The notes under the pieces: generated by a model | Seen by the model: the letters and a program-made list of their open reading frames with translations, nothing else | Database searches by the model: none | Told to the model about the DNA's origin: nothing | NCBI GenBank assembly: GCA_964623055.1 | Contig: CAZURK010000010.1 | Location: 49,971 to 113,970, forward strand | Direction of reading: 5' to 3' | Length of the DNA: 64,000 nucleotides | Origin: JADHUC01 sp964623055 | GTDB taxonomy: Bacteria; Planctomycetota; Planctomycetia; Pirellulales; Pirellulaceae | Shown here: piece by piece, positions 26,659 through 34,607 of the stretch | Position numbering within the stretch: the first letter of the stretch is position 1 | How the letters are laid out: each line of letters opens with the position of its first letter | Program-made: the position numbers and the translations under genes

Positions 26659-28128
26659 TCAGCCCCAATAAGGGAACGTGCGCCGCGCCAAGTTGCCTGT
26701 CACGCGATGACCGTTCAGCGGACAGTACATGCTCTCGGTGGTCATCTCCGATCGAGGCGTCGATTCGACATTGCGCTCATGAGCTCTTGTGAGACCAGTT
26801 TTCGCGATGTCGTGCAGGCTGTTGACGAGTCCCAATACATCCGGTCGGAAGATGGGAGAGATCGTGGAATGGAAAGTGGTCCGAACCGTCTCGAGGTGGA
26901 GCCACACACCCTCCAGGCAGATGTCTCGAGACTGAGTGTGGGAAACTCGCGACGCCAATCCAGGAAACAGCCGTTTTGCCTGATCGGAGGCGGTCCCCAT
27001 GGCCGGGTCGCAGATGGGCGAGCCGGTTGCAGCGAAAGCATCTCCGTGGAGACACCCGGAATATGGATGGTTCCATCTATAGCCCCCCGAGGGCTGGATT
27101 ACCAGTGGTTCGTATACCCGCGGGCTGTCGAATCCAGAAAACGACAATCGCGCGCCCAACAGGCAGGGAGGGAAGTAGTACCTGTCGCCGCGAAGCCCCT
27201 CCAGAATGAACTCGTCGTGATTCCGATGCGCTGAAAGGAAGACCCTGCCTATCCCCGTATCCTCGTAGTTACTCTGGACAAAGACCCAGACACTCATGGG
27301 CAGTTCCTGCCGGGCGCCATACGTACCCACCAACGTAGTCACGGGCTTACCCGACTGTAACGATTGGGACACGGCGGATGCCAGAAGCGGACTGGCCGAT
27401 TCCAGATGCTGCATTGCGTCTCGCTCGAGCGAGCTTCCCGTTCGTGAGAACCCGACAACACCGTCGGCGGCCGATTCGAGGAATTCCGCCAGAAACTCCG
27501 AGTGTGTTACCTCTTGAAGCCGGTCCAGCCACTCCACCTGCACGCCCGCCGGAGTGTTGCGCAGTTGGAGCACCGTTGGACGCTTGTCGCCGTGTCCCAG
27601 TTTGGTCGCGCGTGCCGTGACGGCGCGAGCCATCTGTTGGGCCGTCGACAAACTGCCTTCCGTAGCTCGCACGTATTTCTCGAACCGCATCGCGTCCGTC
27701 GCCGGTGGTTGCACGCGGCCGTCCGTTGCGTCTGTTTCAGCTTCCAGGCTGTCTATCAGCGCTGCCAGGTAGGGCCAAGCCCGGCAGGCGATGATCGGTA
27801 GCGTGGCTTTGGGGGTGCGGTGCGTCACGTCGACACACCTCAGGCAAGTGTCGAGTAGTTTCGGCAATGGGCCGAGATACTGCCAAGGACCAAGATTGCC
27901 GTGCGATTGACCCGAAGGGATACGGAGCGCCGTCTCTCGAATAAACGCCTCCGACACAATGGACAGATCAAAGCGATACGCCTTTTGATCGCCGTCCAGC
28001 CGTACGATGACCGGCTTGCCAGGCAACACGCGGGACTCCAACTGGTGGCCCAACGCTCGCAGTAGTGATTCGGGGCCGGCAACGACGGCTGTCCGGGGAC
28101 GGGTTACTGGGGAGGTGGTAGTGGTCAT
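26659..28128 (-). CDS. Unknown protein at the end of the ubiquitin-like operon
   Basis: A 489-residue soluble protein that I do not recognise. It starts with a Thr-rich segment and continues as mixed alpha/beta sequence without a nucleotide-binding, metal or membrane motif. A Cys/His-containing stretch around residues 345-390 (with SGCLHGDAF and SPICDPAMG) might bind metal. The tail has MYCPLNGHRV. ATG 28128 follows AAAGAGAAGAG. It lies 37 bases after the P-loop gene, in line with the operon. From position it may be a substrate-binding or E3-like partner of the conjugation system, but nothing in the sequence proves this. Confidence 0.65.
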   Translation of the reverse strand: MTTTTSPVTRPRTAVVAGPESLLRALGHQLESRVLPGKPVIVRLDGDQKAYRFDLSIVSEAFIRETALRIPSGQSHGNLGPWQYLGPLPKLLDTCLRCVDVTHRTPKATLPIIACRAWPYLAALIDSLEAETDATDGRVQPPATDAMRFEKYVRATEGSLSTAQQMARAVTARATKLGHGDKRPTVLQLRNTPAGVQVEWLDRLQEVTHSEFLAEFLESAADGVVGFSRTGSSLERDAMQHLESASPLLASAVSQSLQSGKPVTTLVGTYGARQELPMSVWVFVQSNYEDTGIGRVFLSAHRNHDEFILEGLRGDRYYFPPCLLGARLSFSGFDSPRVYEPLVIQPSGGYRWNHPYSGCLHGDAFAATGSPICDPAMGTASDQAKRLFPGLASRVSHTQSRDICLEGVWLHLETVRTTFHSTISPIFRPDVLGLVNSLHDIAKTGLTRAHERNVESTPRSEMTTESMYCPLNGHRVTGNLARRTFPYWG

Positions 28129-28165
28129 CTCTTCTCTTTGCGCCGGTGTTGGTTCTCAGTTTGGG

Positions 28166-29248
28166 TCACAACAGTTCGACGTCAGCATCCGGTCCTTGCC
28201 AAGTGTCCTGGGCAGTCTCAACGGCGGCTACGGCATCATCCGGCGTGAAGCGAGTGGATGCGCCGTCGGCACGACCGAGCGACAAACCGATGTCGACGAC
28301 GTACAACAGGCGGGCGGGGATGATCCCAAAATCCGGGTCGGATGCAGCGCTGACTGCTAGACGGAGCGCCTCCGGTACGACTTCGAGATCGGGGAGGACC
28401 GAACCGATCAACTGCCCGGCTTCTTCCACGGACATCAGGCCGGGGCATTCCAGCGGCACACAGTTTTCGCAGGAAAACTCCGGCTGGTTGGCCAGCAGCA
28501 CCGCGTGGGGCAGTTGAGCGAGTTCTCGCAAGATCATGTGCCGCTGGGGGCCCGGCAACATCTGCAGCAATTCGGCTTCGGACACAATCGCCAGTCCGTC
28601 GTCAACGCGTTCCTGCAAGGCGACCGTGACCTGCAGCAACAGTTCGGAGGGCGACTGCAGGACGCGTTGGATCAGCATTCGTCTGAGCGGCATTTCCAGG
28701 GGCCGCAGATTCAACCGGCCAGCGACATTGGCCGCCAACGTGTGTTTGCCCACCCCGAGAGGCCCCGTGAGCGCCGGCACCGGATAGCCTGGACGCTGAG
28801 CCGCCACTAGCCCGGCCAACGTGTCCGCGCGCGATTGGCGTGCTTCGCCGCACAACTCGTTGGGCCGGTCCGAAACGTAGGGCTGGACGAACGGTGCCAG
28901 TGACCGCAAGGCCAAGTCTTGGGATTGGCCGGGATCACCCAATTGCTGCAGGACCTCCTGTAGGCTGCCTCGGGAAACGGTTTTCCAGGGCATCAGCGGG
29001 GGAACCTGTTTGCTTAGGTGCGTGAGGATCTCCTCCGAAACAAACCGCAACTCTTTGGGCGACATCTGTTCCGGAGGGTTCTCCGCCGCGACCAGGTACA
29101 GGTCTCCCACAGAAATAATCTCTAGTGCACCATATGGGGTATCGCCTATGTGGTAATGTTGACCGTTTCTCTTTACCTTCAGGCGATGTCCGCGGTAGAA
29201 ACCCTCGATCTCTTCCGAGGATCCTTTATCAGGACGCCATGAACTCAT
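28166..29248 (-). CDS. P-loop/AAA-like protein with degenerate Walker A
   Basis: A 360-residue protein. Residues 15-55 form a short beta-rich N-terminal domain. From about 150 there is an AAA-like core with Walker A GPLGVGKHT (162-170), in which the Ser/Thr that follows the Lys is replaced by His and then Thr. The usual hydrophobic-DE Walker B is not seen; LAIVSEAE lies at the expected place. LLANQP could be a sensor 1 strand. It is therefore either a weak ATPase or a nucleotide-binding partner of the larger ATPase encoded just upstream (18-base gap). ATG 29248 is supported by AGGGGG. Confidence 0.7.
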   Translation of the reverse strand: MSSWRPDKGSSEEIEGFYRGHRLKVKRNGQHYHIGDTPYGALEIISVGDLYLVAAENPPEQMSPKELRFVSEEILTHLSKQVPPLMPWKTVSRGSLQEVLQQLGDPGQSQDLALRSLAPFVQPYVSDRPNELCGEARQSRADTLAGLVAAQRPGYPVPALTGPLGVGKHTLAANVAGRLNLRPLEMPLRRMLIQRVLQSPSELLLQVTVALQERVDDGLAIVSEAELLQMLPGPQRHMILRELAQLPHAVLLANQPEFSCENCVPLECPGLMSVEEAGQLIGSVLPDLEVVPEALRLAVSAASDPDFGIIPARLLYVVDIGLSLGRADGASTRFTPDDAVAAVETAQDTWQGPDADVELL

Positions 29249-29265
29249 GGGTGTCAGCCCCCTGT

Positions 29266-30921
29266 CTATTGAAGTTCCACGATCCGCAGCGTGTCATCGC
29301 TGGGCGGTGTCAGAAACGTGAGTTCATACAGGTTGTTCCGTAGGTCCGGCGGTGCCTGGAACTCGCGATCGAGAATGCCGATCAACTCGTCCATCGAGTT
29401 GACCTCGCCGTCCTCGACGTCCCAGCAGAATCGCTCCACCAATCGCTTGATTTTGCCTGGCGACACGACTTGCAGATGCGAGGCGTAAACCGGCTGGCGG
29501 CGGCCGGAGTCGTACACGGCGTAAGCCAGCAGCCGGCGTTTGGAGAAGAGACTGTCTGCCAGCCGCTCGCCAAACGCCTGACAAGTCACACCCAGACGTT
29601 GTGCGGCCGACTCGACGCAGTAGTGTGCCGCGACGCATGCGATCTGGCCGGGCGTCGACATCGGCATCAAACGCGTGTCGAAGCGGCGCTGCAAGGCTGC
29701 CGGCAGCCAAATGCCGGGACGCGGGTTGCGCGCCAGATAGATCGGCAGGCCCGGTGGCAGTTCGGAAAGTAGACTTTGCAGGGCCAACTGTTCCTCCTGC
29801 TTGTGGGAATGGGTGTGACCGTTCGACTGGCCTAGCGTTGCGTCACCCTCGTCCAGAAGGATAACGGGTTGGTAACGCGGGTCCTTCACGTAGTTCGCCC
29901 CCAACTGGATTCCACGGCGGCAGGCGTTGCCGAAGTGGTGGATGTAGGAAGCGTCCGGATCGTTCCAGGGCGAAAGGCTGATGAGCACCACACTCTCGGC
30001 CCCTTTCTTGCGCGCGGCTTCTGCGGCCGCACGCATTACGCCCTGGGTCTTGCCCGTACCGGTCGAGCCAACCAAGTCGACACAGACCGTTCTCCCCTTA
30101 AATGTATTGCGGATGTCCCGCTGAAATTGGCGATGTATATCCGCTGGCCAGACCATCGTCGCGATCGGATCGATCTCCTCGACAGGAATGATCTGAAGCA
30201 TCGGGTCTTGGTGCTGTTCCGTCGTCTCGACGATCCGACGCGCTACGCCGTACTCGACACTTACCGTTACGATCTCACCCCCATCCAGCTTGCCTTTGAT
30301 CTGTTCGGCCAGGCTTTGGGGGCAATAGACGCCGGGGGTCGGAGCCGATCCCGGTCCTTCCACTACCTCCAATTCGCCAACGCCATCAAACCGGCCGGGA
30401 TCCACTCCTTTGACCTGCACGGTCTCGCCATTCAGAGGCAACTCGGGCCAACCGGCGTCGCGTGTCGATGCCACGAAGGCACCCGCGCCGAGATCGACGA
30501 GCCCCTGGAAGGGCAATTCTTCGGGAGGCTCTCCGTTGTTCTCATGCAGTGGGTTCTCGGCCACTTTCAAATGGATGGGCGTGGCCCTCTGGGAAATCGG
30601 CAGCACATGAACACACTTGCCGTGTGATCCGTTATTTCCGTACGCCAAGGGCCTGCTCAGGATCCAGGCCACAGAAAGCGGCGGCTCCTTGAGTTCCTCG
30701 AACGCCGCGATAAGTCGTTCGCGATCGCTAGCACACTTCAAGTACTTCCTAGTCAATTCGTGCGCTGCATCGTGACCGTCGCCGCCACAATCCGAGCGGA
30801 TTTGTTCGTAGGCGGACTCGACAAACATCCCGTCGTCCAACGCATCCGGGTGATCTGTTACCAGTTGCATCAGTTCGCGCAAACGACCGTTTCGAGGGGG
30901 TTCCCGGGTCTGGGTTGCCAT
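29266..30921 (-). CDS. AAA+ ATPase resembling proteasomal ATPases (ARC/Mpa-like layout)
   Basis: A 551-residue protein. Residues 1-90 are helical. About 110-245 are beta-rich with two OB-like segments, the second ending VSVEYGVARRIVE, similar in position to the OB ring of ARC/Mpa ATPases. The AAA+ domain follows at about 255-480: Walker A GSTGTGKT (285-292), Walker B VILLDEGD (353-360), sensor-1 region YLARNP and an arginine finger in ALQRRFDTRL. A helical lid and C-terminal tail follow. I see no HbYX-type C-terminal motif (it ends RIVELQ) and no proteasome genes, so the partner of such an unfoldase is unknown. ATG 30921 has GGAG eight bases upstream; GTG 30930 overlaps the previous stop as GTGA. 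It could unfold proteins tagged by the neighbouring ubiquitin-like system. Confidence 0.8.
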   Translation of the reverse strand: MATQTREPPRNGRLRELMQLVTDHPDALDDGMFVESAYEQIRSDCGGDGHDAAHELTRKYLKCASDRERLIAAFEELKEPPLSVAWILSRPLAYGNNGSHGKCVHVLPISQRATPIHLKVAENPLHENNGEPPEELPFQGLVDLGAGAFVASTRDAGWPELPLNGETVQVKGVDPGRFDGVGELEVVEGPGSAPTPGVYCPQSLAEQIKGKLDGGEIVTVSVEYGVARRIVETTEQHQDPMLQIIPVEEIDPIATMVWPADIHRQFQRDIRNTFKGRTVCVDLVGSTGTGKTQGVMRAAAEAARKKGAESVVLISLSPWNDPDASYIHHFGNACRRGIQLGANYVKDPRYQPVILLDEGDATLGQSNGHTHSHKQEEQLALQSLLSELPPGLPIYLARNPRPGIWLPAALQRRFDTRLMPMSTPGQIACVAAHYCVESAAQRLGVTCQAFGERLADSLFSKRRLLAYAVYDSGRRQPVYASHLQVVSPGKIKRLVERFCWDVEDGEVNSMDELIGILDREFQAPPDLRNNLYELTFLTPPSDDTLRIVELQ

Positions 30922-30926
30922 ATTCT

Positions 30927-31928
30927 TCACTCCGTCATAGTCATGGTCGTAATAGGAACAAGTTCACCAGACTGGAACCCGTGTACCGCGAAGGCTCCGT
31001 CTGTATGCTGTGCGTCGCTGCCAAACAGGCAAATGGGGTAGACCGTTGGCATCGGTACGCGGTCGAAATTGGTGGCCAGTTCGACATCGCGCGGGCTGGG
31101 ATGGGGTGTTACCTCCTGTCGCTGTCCGTCGTTGTCGAGGATGTATGGCGGATGTAAATGTAAGTAAGCTTGTCTACGTTCGCCCAGTTGTCGGCGCAGG
31201 GTTTCAACCTGCCTGCCGCTGGTCAGCAACGAGGCCCAATCACCCTTGCCCTCGGTTTCGATCAATTCGTCAATGACGACGTAGCACGCTTCCGGGATCA
31301 GGTAAGTACGCCCGGTTCCGATCCAAGCCCGTTCGGCCGATTCCTCGGCTCGAGCCGCTTCGAAAAACTTCTCTTCGCAGCCACCGGCGAGCACGGCGAC
31401 AAGCCAGGTGCCGTGGTCGTGCAGAGGGTGCAAACGCCCGGGCGGTTGCCCGACGACGAAACCGTCGGGTAACCGCAGCTTGGGCGTTCGGTCCTCAAAC
31501 ACAAAATCCGTCTGCTCCGCACGCCGCCGCTGCTGCCAGTCGACCACGAGCGGATTGGAGGGCTCCAGCGGCACGACCTGGTAGGTGAACGTTCCTTCCA
31601 GGCCAAGAGCCATCGCCGTGCTGCTGGCCACTGGTGCGAAGCTTGTTGCCGCGACCGTTTGCTCGGCCAGAGGTTTGCCATTCCCTTCGGGTGCCGCGCG
31701 GTGGGCCTCCAGGATCAGGCCGGGCGCGCCCTTCTTCGATTGTGGCAGGCGGGCGTGGATGGTCCACGGTTCCCCCGCCAGCTTCGGGTCGATGCCTACC
31801 GTTCGGAACGAAAGCTCCTTGAGCATCGCACGGAGTTCCGTCCGCAAATCCAGCACGCGGTAGCCAGCGACTTCCCCTTCCTGCTGAAGGATCACGGCGA
31901 CGTTGTGCGCAAGCGATTCCGTAGGCAT
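30927..31928 (-). CDS. JAB/JAMM-type isopeptidase, long form
   Basis: A 333-residue protein. The first ~165 residues are unassigned and may be a separate domain. The JAB/MPN-like core lies at about 170-310, with Glu199 in ERAWIG, HLHP (His257, His259) and SPRD (Ser278, Asp281), which matches the JAMM zinc ligands. The gap between HxH and Ser is 18 residues instead of the usual seven, so the active-site loop is longer. Such enzymes remove or process ubiquitin-like tails. AAGGGG precedes ATG 31928 by nine bases, and the stop touches the ATPase start region. It is one of two JAMM proteins in the operon, so one may mature the modifier and the other remove it from targets. Confidence 0.75.
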   Translation of the reverse strand: MPTESLAHNVAVILQQEGEVAGYRVLDLRTELRAMLKELSFRTVGIDPKLAGEPWTIHARLPQSKKGAPGLILEAHRAAPEGNGKPLAEQTVAATSFAPVASSTAMALGLEGTFTYQVVPLEPSNPLVVDWQQRRRAEQTDFVFEDRTPKLRLPDGFVVGQPPGRLHPLHDHGTWLVAVLAGGCEEKFFEAARAEESAERAWIGTGRTYLIPEACYVVIDELIETEGKGDWASLLTSGRQVETLRRQLGERRQAYLHLHPPYILDNDGQRQEVTPHPSPRDVELATNFDRVPMPTVYPICLFGSDAQHTDGAFAVHGFQSGELVPITTMTMTE

Positions 31929-31999
31929 AGGCGCAATCCCCTTTCTTGACGTTCGACGGCCTGCTGACAGATTCGATTCAGGTTGAACGAGGGTTCGAT

Positions 32000-32254
32000 T
32001 CATGCCGGCGTGTACTGGGGCGACAATCGGATGGTCGCCTCGTCCGGCAAGTCTTCCAGCGGTGTGTCCGGCGAAAGCGTCTCGTCTTGGAGAAGGCACT
32101 CGAACGTGCCCGCCAGACCCATTTGCCCTGCCACCTGGGATGCAATGGTCCCCAGCGTAGCGGAAGGATTTTTCACGTAACCGCTCTGCGGCTCGCATCC
32201 TTCGATTTCAAACGTAAGCTTCTTCAACTCGTTCGTCATTGCAGCCACACTCAT
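32000..32254 (-). CDS. Ubiquitin-like (beta-grasp, YukD-like) protein
   Basis: An 84-residue protein with the compact strand-strand-helix-strand order of a beta-grasp fold: KKLTFEIEG, SGYVKNPS, the helix TLGTIASQVAGQMGL, then FECLLQDETLSPDTPLEDLP and the final strand ATIRLSP. The end TLSPDTPLEDLPDEATIRL strongly recalls ubiquitin/YukD-type proteins. The C-terminus is QYTPA, without Gly-Gly, so it may act as a non-covalent adaptor or be attached by another residue. ATG 32254 overlaps the previous stop as ATGA and has a strong GAGGAGG site, which suggests high expression. Confidence 0.8.
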   Translation of the reverse strand: MSVAAMTNELKKLTFEIEGCEPQSGYVKNPSATLGTIASQVAGQMGLAGTFECLLQDETLSPDTPLEDLPDEATIRLSPQYTPA

Positions 32255-32655
32255 CGTTTCTTCCTCCTCTTTTTGGGTTTCGTTTGACCAAGCTTCTTGA
32301 GCACGGACCCGGCGGCTGCGGCGTTCCGGGAAACAGCCTCGATGGTCCGCACGTAGTGTCTGGCGACGCTTCCACACGGTTCACATGACGCCGCGTCGCC
32401 GAGCGCATGGTCCTCCACAAGCAGAAATCCGTCCGGCAGAGACGTCTCCGCCTCCACCGAAACCGCCTCTACCTGGAGCGGTACTCCGTAGGTAGATTCC
32501 ATTACAAAGTCCGCCGAAGCAGACTCGGTTACCGTTATCCGCAATCCCGTCCGCCGGGTGAACTCGTCCGCCAGAAGGAAGACTGCTTCACGGCACTCCG
32601 CCGCAGCGGGAAGGACTTCAACTAAGCAGCGATCCAACATCGGTATTGCCCTCAC
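32251..32655 (-). CDS. Unknown small protein of the conjugation operon
   Basis: A 134-residue protein (GTG 32655, overlapping the E2 stop as GTGA; ATG 32640 with AGGG eight bases before it would give 129 residues). It is mixed alpha/beta, with a CEPC motif in the second half and a very basic tail (KPKKRRKKR) that could bind nucleic acid or an acidic surface. I do not recognise a family. The coupling on both sides shows it is made with the E2-like and ubiquitin-like proteins and probably belongs to the same complex. Confidence 0.65.
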   Translation of the reverse strand: MRAIPMLDRCLVEVLPAAAECREAVFLLADEFTRRTGLRITVTESASADFVMESTYGVPLQVEAVSVEAETSLPDGFLLVEDHALGDAASCEPCGSVARHYVRTIEAVSRNAAAAGSVLKKLGQTKPKKRRKKR

Positions 32656-33353
32656 TGATTCGTGATCCATTCGATATCCTCGGACTCCGTCACGGCCGGT
32701 GCGGGCTCGTGGGTGCTGGGCCACGGGAGCGGCCTTCCCAAGGGCAGTTCCGACTCGTGTCGTATCGCCCAGTCCCGGGCGACCGGGTTCAAACTGGCGC
32801 GTTCCCCGTGCGTATTCTCGAACACCAGCAGCCGGGTAAGCTGCCAGAAGACAAAGGTCAAGCCCAAGGAGGCGTTTGCCGACCACTGATCCGATTTCAG
32901 GTAGCAACAAGCTCCGTCCGCCCCGTGGCGAAGGAATTCCTGCAGTTCCGGCGGCATGCCGGCAGCATCGGACACGTGACTCCGGCTGACCACATGCGGG
33001 TTGAAAGGCAGGAATTTGTGGAACTGCACTCGTGGCATGGCCATGGGATAGTTGTTCGGCAGCCCCGCCGCCACGATCCAATTCCCGTGGGGTCGCGGCT
33101 CGCCCTCCTGCCAGACCAATCCGGGCACCTGCAGTTGGCAGACGAGAACCAGCGAGCGACCTTCGCCTTCGGCACAGGCGAGGGCTTGAAATCGGTCTCG
33201 CCAGATTCCGTTCTGCAAATCGAGAACTCGCCGGATACAGTTCCCCTTACGCTGATCACAGACGTTCTGTGAAGATCGGAGCGCATCGGCAATCGATCGG
33301 ATTGTCGGCTTCGGCTGCGTCGTATTTGTGCTTTCTCTTGTGCTTTCTGTCAC
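32652..33353 (-). CDS. E2/UBC-like conjugating protein
   Basis: A 233-residue protein. The core at about 60-185 follows the ubiquitin-conjugating fold: strands around LVLVCQLQVPGLVW, the NYPMAMPRVQF motif (cf. YP..PP.V.F of E2s), NPHV for the HPN region, then GACCYL with the presumed catalytic Cys (149 or 150), and QWSANASL (Trp157) followed by a helix QLTRLLVF. That order of YP, HPN-like, Cys and W is the E2 signature. The N-terminal 50 and C-terminal 40 residues are extensions. GTG 33353 is preceded by AGGGAGAA seven bases upstream. It should carry the activated modifier from the E1 as a thioester. I cannot place it in a named prokaryotic E2 subfamily. Confidence 0.8.
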   Translation of the reverse strand: MTESTRESTNTTQPKPTIRSIADALRSSQNVCDQRKGNCIRRVLDLQNGIWRDRFQALACAEGEGRSLVLVCQLQVPGLVWQEGEPRPHGNWIVAAGLPNNYPMAMPRVQFHKFLPFNPHVVSRSHVSDAAGMPPELQEFLRHGADGACCYLKSDQWSANASLGLTFVFWQLTRLLVFENTHGERASLNPVARDWAIRHESELPLGRPLPWPSTHEPAPAVTESEDIEWITNQ

Positions 33354-33365
33354 GGTTCATTCTCC

Positions 33366-34196
33366 CTAGCAAGTAATCTCGCTTATCACACCCTCCAGAC
33401 TCGGAAGCACTCCCTTCCAGGAAATCGGAGTCTCTTTCGCATGGGGGCCTTGGCAGTTCGGCATACGGGCGACCTTTCGTGTCCGCGTGCGCACTCGCGA
33501 CCCCGATAAAGTCAAGTGCGTTTTTGTGTTCCTCCACCGCTCGGTATTACCGAGCCGATGATCGCCGATGATCTGCAACGCCAAATCGGCGGCTGCCTGG
33601 GCCTCCCGCTGCAGATTGCCTCGCAGCAGGCCGCCCTCGCTGGAGAACACCACGCAGGGTTCTCGCATCGGCAGCCCGGACGGCAGCCAGCAGGCCGGGC
33701 AGGGGCTGTCCCAGTCGGCTCCGAAGGCAAAAACGTGGGCCTTTCCTCGGTCTAACCCGATCTGAATCAGCAGCACCTGTTCCGCCGCCCCATCGCCAGC
33801 TTCCGATGCTCGTTGGCGGACATCCTGCGTCACTACCAAGCGGCTGGACCAATCGTCCAGCCCGATCAAAACGAAGAATTCGTCTCCGCGACGCAACTCG
33901 TCCGCGCCCAGGCGGTCCCGCCAGGGTTCGTCCTCTACGGCAATCGGATACGATTCGACTTTCCCCTGCAGACTCGGGTTTTCCTGCAGGAAGGCAGCCA
34001 TTGCGTCCGATTTCCACCAGCCCAGATAGTCAATCCAGTCCGGGCAGGTGATGAGATTGTGTTGGCGGATCTTCGCGTTATCGGCGCAGGTGACTTCGTG
34101 CGGCAGGTCGCGTTTGAGCAGCGATCGAATCCGGCGGGCCAAGGCACAGCCCACCGTGCCGCAGCCACGGGCATGTATCGACCATCGTTTCCCCAT
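33366..34196 (-). CDS. Small ThiF/E1-like adenylyltransferase
   Basis: A 276-residue protein opening with a Rossmann motif (ARGCGTVGCALARRI), an acidic residue at the end of the second strand (CADNAKIRQHNL, like the D..N..RQ region of ThiF), and FVLIGLDDWSSRLVVTQDV where ThiF has its D..D...R motif. CPAC near residue 195 could be half of a zinc site. It lacks the long catalytic-Cys domain of the other E1-like protein, so it could be a partner subunit or act on a different modifier. Its ATG shares one base with the stop of the zinc-ribbon gene. Confidence 0.75.
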   Translation of the reverse strand: MGKRWSIHARGCGTVGCALARRIRSLLKRDLPHEVTCADNAKIRQHNLITCPDWIDYLGWWKSDAMAAFLQENPSLQGKVESYPIAVEDEPWRDRLGADELRRGDEFFVLIGLDDWSSRLVVTQDVRQRASEAGDGAAEQVLLIQIGLDRGKAHVFAFGADWDSPCPACWLPSGLPMREPCVVFSSEGGLLRGNLQREAQAAADLALQIIGDHRLGNTERWRNTKTHLTLSGSRVRTRTRKVARMPNCQGPHAKETPISWKGVLPSLEGVISEITC

Positions 34197-34606
34197 CAAG
34201 AATCGTCCTCCGTTTCTGCAAGGCCGCGGCCGCACTTCGGGCAGTACGCCGTCATTGGGTCGTGGGCCACCTCGGCTTTCACTACACAGCCGCAGGGGCA
34301 CTGCAGTCCCTTGCCGACAATGGGCGACCCGGTGAATTCGCACATTTCCCCGTCCCCTTGAAACTCTCGGACAGCAGCGCGAATATCGCTATACGACGCG
34401 CCGCCAGTGGCCGGGCGGAAGCTGTCGCTGTCATCCACCACTTGCAGCACGACAACCGGCATCCCGTTCACGGTCGCTCCATCGGTCTCCTCGACAAAGA
34501 CGTCACTCTCATGGCATATGATGTCGGGCGGAGCCTCGACCCGTTCCTGAATCTCCTCGTATTGCTCCGGATCGTTTTCTGTGCGGATAGCAATTAGTCT
34601 TGGCAT
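34196..34606 (-). CDS. Zinc-ribbon protein of the conjugation operon
   Basis: A 136-residue protein with a C-terminal zinc ribbon: CPCGC near residue 103 and YCPKCG near 125. The N-terminal 90 residues are acidic and mixed alpha/beta (MPRLIAIRTEND, then VVVLQVVDD). There is no catalytic motif. It starts one base after the E1-like stop and overlaps the next start by one base. A zinc ribbon fused to an acidic domain next to two ThiF proteins suggests an adaptor that binds E1/E2 or substrate; this is inference. Confidence 0.7.
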   Translation of the reverse strand: MPRLIAIRTENDPEQYEEIQERVEAPPDIICHESDVFVEETDGATVNGMPVVVLQVVDDSDSFRPATGGASYSDIRAAVREFQGDGEMCEFTGSPIVGKGLQCPCGCVVKAEVAHDPMTAYCPKCGRGLAETEDDS

Positions 34607-34607
34607 T

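Noticed and set aside
29869..30627. 252-codon open frame on the + strand
   Set aside because: Antisense to the AAA+ ATPase; composition typical of a shadow frame.
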